Source: Phycicoccus sp. M110.8 (GTDB lineage Bacteria > Actinomycetota > Actinomycetes > Actinomycetales > Dermatophilaceae). Taken from it: a stretch of 64,000 nucleotides of DNA. Every line of letters starts with the position of its first letter. The stretch's first letter is position 1. Positions 59,985 to 64,000 of the stretch are shown here, piece after piece. Both the position numbers and the translations under genes were made by a program. The notes under the pieces are model-generated. The model made no database searches. It saw only the letters and a list, made by a program, of their open reading frames with translations, and had not been told where the DNA came from. The DNA is taken from positions 310,001-374,000 of the forward strand of contig NZ_JAWDIC010000001.1 in assembly GCF_032464895.1 (NCBI RefSeq), in the 5' to 3' direction.

Positions 59985-60641
59985 TCAGACGAGGTCGGCG
60001 CGGAACTCGGTGACCCGCCGCCCTGCCGCCAGGCCCTTGGCCTCGAACCCGTCCCGTGGCCGCCACGGCGGCCGCTCCCCCTCGGTCACCACGAACCGCG
60101 GGTGCGCCGCGAGCTCCGCCCGGGCGTGCACGGCATACGTCTCGTGGTCGGTGGCCACGAGCAGGTGACCGCCGGGCACCAGCCGCGAGGCGAGGAGGTC
60201 GAGCGTGTACGGCGCGAGGAACCTGCGCTTGGCGTGCTTGGCCTTGGGCCACGGGTCGGGGAAGAACAGGTGCACCGCGGCCAGCGAGCCCGGCGCGATG
60301 CGGTCGCGCAGCAGGGCGACGGCGTCCCCCTGGTGCAGCCACAAGTTGCGCAAGCCCCGCCGGTCCGCCTCCGCGAGCATCCGGGCCAGGGCCGGGGTGA
60401 AGACGTCGACGGCGAGCAGGTCGTGCCCGGGGTGCGTCTCGGCGTACGCGACGGCGGCAGCGCCGTGCCCGCACCCGATCTCGAGCACCACGGGCGCCAC
60501 CCGGCCGAAGGCGGCCGCAGGGTCCAGCGGGCCGTCAGGGATGTGGTGGCGGGGGAACAGCGCCTCGACGCGCTCGAGGGTCAGCGCCGACATCCGCCCG
60601 CGCCGCGCGTTGTAGCTGCGCACGTGTCCCGTCTCGTCCAC
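59985..60641 (-). CDS. trmB: tRNA (guanine-N7-)-methyltransferase
   Basis: A 218-residue SAM-dependent enzyme that makes m7G46 in tRNA. GTG 60641 opens VDETGHVRSYNARRGRM, the family-typical start; a downstream GTG is also possible. The SAM site is PVVLEIGCGHGAAAVAYA, followed by the second acidic residue in LLAVDVFTPAL. The catalytic-region motif is HLFFPDPWPKAKHAKRR. The C-terminal HLLVATDHETYA and FEAKGLAAGRRVTEF also fit. It lies near two tRNA genes. Confidence 0.94.
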   Translation of the reverse strand: MDETGHVRSYNARRGRMSALTLERVEALFPRHHIPDGPLDPAAAFGRVAPVVLEIGCGHGAAAVAYAETHPGHDLLAVDVFTPALARMLAEADRRGLRNLWLHQGDAVALLRDRIAPGSLAAVHLFFPDPWPKAKHAKRRFLAPYTLDLLASRLVPGGHLLVATDHETYAVHARAELAAHPRFVVTEGERPPWRPRDGFEAKGLAAGRRVTEFRADLV

Positions 60642-60722
60642 GCCCCCAGCGTGGCAGACCGCCGCCGGCGCCTCGTCGCAGCCCCCGCACCCCCGGACCC
60701 GTCCGCGTGACGGACCCCACGT

Positions 60723-60750
60723 GATAACCAATCGTTATCTGATCCATAAT
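60723..60750 (+). promoter_or_regulatory. Leaderless promoter with palindromic operator
   Basis: GATAAC (60723-60728) and GTTATC (60734-60739) form a perfect inverted repeat with a 5-base spacer in an otherwise G+C-rich region. A -10-like CATAAT at 60745-60750 ends seven bases before the ATG at 60757, so the transcript probably starts at or next to the start codon. The palindrome covers the -35 to spacer zone, as expected for a repressor site. Confidence 0.6.
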
Positions 60751-60756
60751 GGATGC

Positions 60757-61272
60757 ATGCGCATCTCCCGGTTCCCCAACATCGTCGACGACGTCACCGT
60801 CCGGCTCATCGCCGGCGTCGTGCTCGTCCTGGGTGTCCTCGCACTGGCCGCGCACCAGTGGTGGCTGTATGCCGTGCTGGCCGCCGACTTCGTGCTGCGA
60901 GCGGGCTGGGGCCCGTCCGCCAGCCCGGTCGCCCGGTTCGTCGGACGGTTGGTCCGCCCCCGGGTGGCTGCGGCCCCGCGCTACACCGCCGGGCCGCCCA
61001 AGCGGTTCGCGGCCACCATCGGGGCCGTGCTGACCCTGGCAGCCACCGGGCTGTGGCTGGCCGGCGCGTCGGTCCCCGTGGTCGTCATCGGGGTCGTCAT
61101 GGTGGTCTTCCCGGCCCTGGAGGCGCTGGCGGGGATCTGCGTGGGGTGCCTCGTCTTCGCCGGGCTCATGCGCCTCGGGCTCATCCCCGAGTCGATCTGC
61201 GTCGACTGCGCCAACATCGGCCGCAGGGCGGCAGCCCGCTCCACCGCCGCCGCGGAGCCCGTCGCCCGCTGA
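60757..61272 (+). CDS. DUF4395 membrane protein
   Basis: A 171-residue protein with about four helices. The DUF4395 opening is FPNIVDDVTVRLIAGVVLV. Two Cys pairs stand out: ICVGCLVF in a membrane helix and ICVDCANIG just after it. DUF4395 proteins often accompany thiol or sulfur-transfer proteins, which fits the Cys pairs, but no such partner is adjacent. ATG 60757 is preferred over GTG 60721 because of the promoter just upstream. Confidence 0.82.
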   Translation: MRISRFPNIVDDVTVRLIAGVVLVLGVLALAAHQWWLYAVLAADFVLRAGWGPSASPVARFVGRLVRPRVAAAPRYTAGPPKRFAATIGAVLTLAATGLWLAGASVPVVVIGVVMVVFPALEALAGICVGCLVFAGLMRLGLIPESICVDCANIGRRAAARSTAAAEPVAR

Positions 61273-61308
61273 GGGCGGGCACCGGACGGGACGTCTGCTG
61301 CCGAAGGC

Positions 61309-62403
61309 TCAGCGGCGCCAGACGAGGACGGCCGCGCGGTCGTCGGTCTCGCCGGCCCGGGCGGCCGCGCACATCCGGGCGACCATGCCCTCGAAGCCCT
61401 TGGAGATCATCCGCTCAGCCGTCCCGAGCATGCGGTCGATACCGTCGCGCAGGTCGCGGTCGCGCACCTCGATGACGCCGTCGGTGTAGAGCAGCAGGGC
61501 GTCGCCGCGACCGAGCCGACCCGTGATGCGCGGGAAGGTCAAGCCCTCCGTGACGCCCAGCACCGGACCCTCGTCACCCTCGAGCACCTCCCAGCGCCCG
61601 GACCCGGCGTTGAAGCGCACGGCCGGCGGGTGGCCGGCCGAGCCGACGCTGAACTCGCCGGTCTCCAGGTCGAGCATGGCGTGCGCGGCCGTCGCGAACC
61701 CCTCGTCCCAGGCCTGGCGCAGCAGGTAGGAGTTGGCGGCCGGGAGGAAGCGGTCGACCGGCATCGAGCCCAGCAGGCCACCGAAGGCGCCGGACAGCAG
61801 CAGCGACCGGGTACCGGCCGCGATGCCCTTGCCGGACACGTCGACCAGCACCAGCTCGAGCACCGACCCCGTCTTGCTCGTGACGAGGAAGTCGCCTGAG
61901 AAGGAGTCGCCGTACGCGGACAGCACCGCCAGCTCGGCGCCCCAGCCCTCGGGCAGCGGTGGCAGCTCGCCCTGGGTGCGCAGCCGGTCGCGCAGGTCCA
62001 CCAGCATCGACTCGCCGAGGTTGCCCTGGACCCCCAGGCGCGCCCGGGACGCCGCCACCCAGAACATCATCGCCATGATGGCGACGAGCACCACCAGCGC
62101 ACCCACCAGCGTCGTCGTGGCATCGCGGTCGACGACCGTGACCAGGGCCGCGACGAGGATGGCGGAGTCGACCAGGGCCAGCCGCGCGGGAGGCAGGAAG
62201 AGCCCCGCCAGCACGGCGACCGGGATGTAGGCGGAGAACGGGATGGCCGAGGGCCACCGCAGCATCGACCAGCACAGGACACCGGTCGCCACCAGGAGGA
62301 CGAGGACCGTCCCGGCGTTGCCCCACCGCAACCACTGCGCCCGTCCCCGCTGGACCCGGGACGCGAGGGCTCGGCGTACGAGCAGCGTCCTGTCGACGTC
62401 CAA
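61309..62403 (-). CDS. SpoIIE-type PP2C serine phosphatase, membrane-bound
   Basis: A 364-residue protein with about five N-terminal helices (residues 28-130) and a SpoIIE/PP2C-like phosphatase domain. Metal-binding motifs are GDSFSGDFLV, ELVLVDVSGKGIAAG and ALLLYTDGVIEVRD. The end GETDDRAAVLVWRR carries the last Asp. I chose a TTG at 62403 because AAGGA stands eight bases upstream and no better start exists between this and the first helix. Such phosphatases act on anti-sigma antagonists. No anti-sigma gene is in the window. Confidence 0.88.
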   Translation of the reverse strand: MDVDRTLLVRRALASRVQRGRAQWLRWGNAGTVLVLLVATGVLCWSMLRWPSAIPFSAYIPVAVLAGLFLPPARLALVDSAILVAALVTVVDRDATTTLVGALVVLVAIMAMMFWVAASRARLGVQGNLGESMLVDLRDRLRTQGELPPLPEGWGAELAVLSAYGDSFSGDFLVTSKTGSVLELVLVDVSGKGIAAGTRSLLLSGAFGGLLGSMPVDRFLPAANSYLLRQAWDEGFATAAHAMLDLETGEFSVGSAGHPPAVRFNAGSGRWEVLEGDEGPVLGVTEGLTFPRITGRLGRGDALLLYTDGVIEVRDRDLRDGIDRMLGTAERMISKGFEGMVARMCAAARAGETDDRAAVLVWRR

Positions 62404-62528
62404 CGTGTGAGGTCCTTCGGCAAGGCGGGGGGCGGGAGCCCCGCTACGTCGCGGCACGGGTTCGGCCCCTCCCGATCCCTGCGCACACCCTAGTGGCGTG
62501 CCCGGCGGTGCCGCGGCATTTCCACAGA

Positions 62529-62996
62529 TCAGGGCAGGGGCGGGAGCGTCCCGGTGCTCTCGTACTCGCCGACCATCGCGATCCGCCGCTCGTGCCGCGG
62601 AGCCTTCGAGAACGGCGTGGCGAGGAAGGTGCGGACCATGTCCTTGGCCTCCTCGACCGTGTTCATCCGGCCGCCGATGGAGATGACCTGCGCGTTGTTG
62701 TGCTCCCGCGCCAGCTGGGCCAGCTCGGTGTTGTAGCACAGGGCGGCGCGGATGCCGGCGACCTTGTTGGCCGCCATCTGCTCACCGTTGCCCGAACCGC
62801 CGAGCACCACGCCCAGCGACTCGGGGTCGGCCGCCACCGCCTCGGCCGCGCGGAGCACGAAGACCGGGTAGTCGTCCTCGGCGTCGTAGGAGTGGGCACC
62901 GTGGTTGGTCACCTCGTGCCCCTCGGACTCCAGGAACGAGACGAGCTCGTTCAGCAGGTCGTATGCCGCGTGGTCGCCGCCGATGTGGACGCGCAT
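62529..62996 (-). CDS. rpiB: Ribose-5-phosphate isomerase B
   Basis: A 155-residue enzyme that interconverts ribose-5-phosphate and ribulose-5-phosphate. ATG 62996 follows TAGGAGA. Family motifs are VHIGGDHAAYDL, VVLGGSGNGEQMAANKVAGIRAALCY and AREHNNAQVISIGGRM. The actinobacterial form uses the Ser/Thr-type GSGNGE loop, seen here in place of the E. coli Cys. It lies eight bases after the Rv2466c-like gene and is probably cotranscribed. Confidence 0.95.
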   Translation of the reverse strand: MRVHIGGDHAAYDLLNELVSFLESEGHEVTNHGAHSYDAEDDYPVFVLRAAEAVAADPESLGVVLGGSGNGEQMAANKVAGIRAALCYNTELAQLAREHNNAQVISIGGRMNTVEEAKDMVRTFLATPFSKAPRHERRIAMVGEYESTGTLPPLP

Positions 62997-63004
62997 GGGG
63001 TCTC

Positions 63005-63634
63005 CTACTCGAAGATGGGGCCGACGGTTCGGCTGCGCTTCAGCTCGTAGAAGCCGGGGGTGCCGGCGACGAGCACGCAACCGTCCCACAGACGGCCGGC
63101 GGCCTCACCCTTCGGGGCCGGCGTGACGACCGGGCCGAAGAAGGCCTCGCCGTTGACCGCCACGACCGGGGTGCCCACGTCGTCGCCCACCAGGTCGATC
63201 GCCCGCTGGTGGCTGGCGCGCAGCTCGGCGTCGAAGTCGTCCTTGTCGGCGTACTCCGCGAGCTCGACCGGCAGCCCGACCTCCTCAAGGGCGGGGACGA
63301 TGACCTTGGCGAAGTCCTTCTCACCACCGAGGTGGATCCGCGTGCCCATCGCGTCGTAGAGAGGCTTGGTGACCTCCTCGCCGTGGAACTTGCGAGCAGC
63401 CATGACCACGCGGACCGGGCCCCAGCCCTTGTCCATCATCGCCCGGTACTCCTCGGGCAGGTCACGGCCCTCGTTGAGGACGGACAGGCTCATCACCGAC
63501 CAGGTCACGTCGACGGGGCGGACCTTCTCCACCTCCATCATCCAGCGGGAGGTCATCCACGCCCACGGACACAGGGGGTCGAACCAGAACTCGGCGGCGG
63601 AGCGGGTGGTCGAGACGTCGGTCGCAGCACTCAC
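63005..63634 (-). CDS. DsbA-like mycothiol-dependent nitroreductase (Rv2466c family)
   Basis: A 209-residue thioredoxin-fold protein. The opening FWFDPLCPWAWMTSRW places one Cys in the active site; the usual second Cys of a CxxC is Ala here. Later landmarks are RVVMAARKFHGEEV, LYDAMGTRIHLGGEKDF and the cis-Pro region DDVGTPVVAVNGEAFFGP. Rv2466c reduces substrates with mycothiol. A one-Cys site would fit a mycothiol-mixed-disulfide mechanism. The GTG at 63634 follows GGGGG. Confidence 0.88.
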   Translation of the reverse strand: MSAATDVSTTRSAAEFWFDPLCPWAWMTSRWMMEVEKVRPVDVTWSVMSLSVLNEGRDLPEEYRAMMDKGWGPVRVVMAARKFHGEEVTKPLYDAMGTRIHLGGEKDFAKVIVPALEEVGLPVELAEYADKDDFDAELRASHQRAIDLVGDDVGTPVVAVNGEAFFGPVVTPAPKGEAAGRLWDGCVLVAGTPGFYELKRSRTVGPIFE

Positions 63635-63772
63635 ACCCCCAATCCTGCCACTGGCCCCGCGCCCGGTCGCGCCGGGTGGCGCGACCCCGGGTGCGCCCTC
63701 CCGGGGTCGGTCGCCCGTGACAGGATGGGCCGACCCCTGGACACCCACCGCAGGAGCTGTTTGTGCCTGGCA

Positions 63773-64000
63773 AGAACCTGACCCGCGACGAGGCGGCCGA
63801 GCGCGCCGGCCTCGTGCAGGTCGACCACTACGACATCGCCCTCGACCTCACCACGTCCGAGACGACGTTCCGCAGCACGACGACGGTCACCTTCACGAGC
63901 ACCCGTCCGGGCGAGGGCACGTTCATCGACCTCATCGCACCCTCGGTCGAGGCGATCACCCTCAACGGCGAGTCGCTCGACCCGGCCACCCACTTCGACG
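63773..64000 (+). CDS. pepN: Aminopeptidase N, N-terminal part
   Basis: GTG 63773 follows AGGAG and opens VPGKNLTRDEAAERAGLVQV, then DHYDIALDLTTSE. This is the typical start of the beta-sheet N-terminal domain of actinobacterial M1 aminopeptidase N. The catalytic HExxH domain would begin some 250 codons beyond the window edge. 76 codons are visible. Confidence 0.9.

Overview
The window is about 64 kb of very G+C-rich chromosomal DNA (by eye near 72%) with dense coding, many GTG starts and many 1-4 base start/stop overlaps. The gene content points to an actinobacterium, most likely Micrococcales and perhaps Intrasporangiaceae: a type VII (ESX/WXG100) secretion locus, paired clpP1/clpP2, LAXTG (class E sortase) surface proteins, a TIGR03086-family protein and an Rv2466c-type mycothiol-linked oxidoreductase. 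No phage, insertion sequence, rRNA or CRISPR array was seen.

Layout. (1) 1-12 kb: ileS (minus strand, 3' end outside the window) with a T-box leader. It faces a cobalamin riboswitch that leads an operon of two surface proteins (an alpha/alpha-barrel protein with a LAFTG anchor and a DUF4430 protein), the T, fused A-A and S parts of an ECF transporter, and an FAD-linked oxidase. I read this as a cobalamin capture and uptake system in which the two domains of animal intrinsic factor/transcobalamin occur as separate surface proteins. A Nudix-like gene and a strange sigma-like membrane protein follow. (2) 13.8-32.6 kb: a non-canonical type VII secretion locus with eccC, two eccD-like genes, eccB, two mycosins, an esx pair, several WXG-like or secretion-associated proteins and an LAXTG surface protein. 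(3) 32.7-42 kb: valS, a papain-like protein, a TIGR03086 protein, an ECF sigma factor with a SnoaL-like tail, and a DUF4129/MoxR/DUF58 cluster. (4) 42-47.6 kb: clpX, a manganese riboswitch with a terC exporter, an 83-bp tandem repeat, clpP2-clpP1 and a UbiA-type prenyltransferase with a tiny membrane protein. (5) 47.7-64 kb: a divergent MFS/LacI pair, a repeat-built surface protein, trigger factor, a flavin disulfide oxidoreductase, two secreted proteases (M43, S53), tRNA-Gly and tRNA-Pro, trmB, a DUF4395 protein, a SpoIIE-type phosphatase, rpiB, an Rv2466c-like protein and the start of pepN.

How it works together. Protein quality control genes (tig, clpX, clpP1P2) sit within about 12 kb. The type VII locus carries its motor, membrane parts, proteases and candidate cargo together. 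Three RNA switches (T-box, cobalamin, manganese) can be read directly from the sequence. Across the window the heptamer GTATGCC/GGCATAC recurs far more often than composition predicts, in coding DNA in several reading frames and at the base of two terminators.
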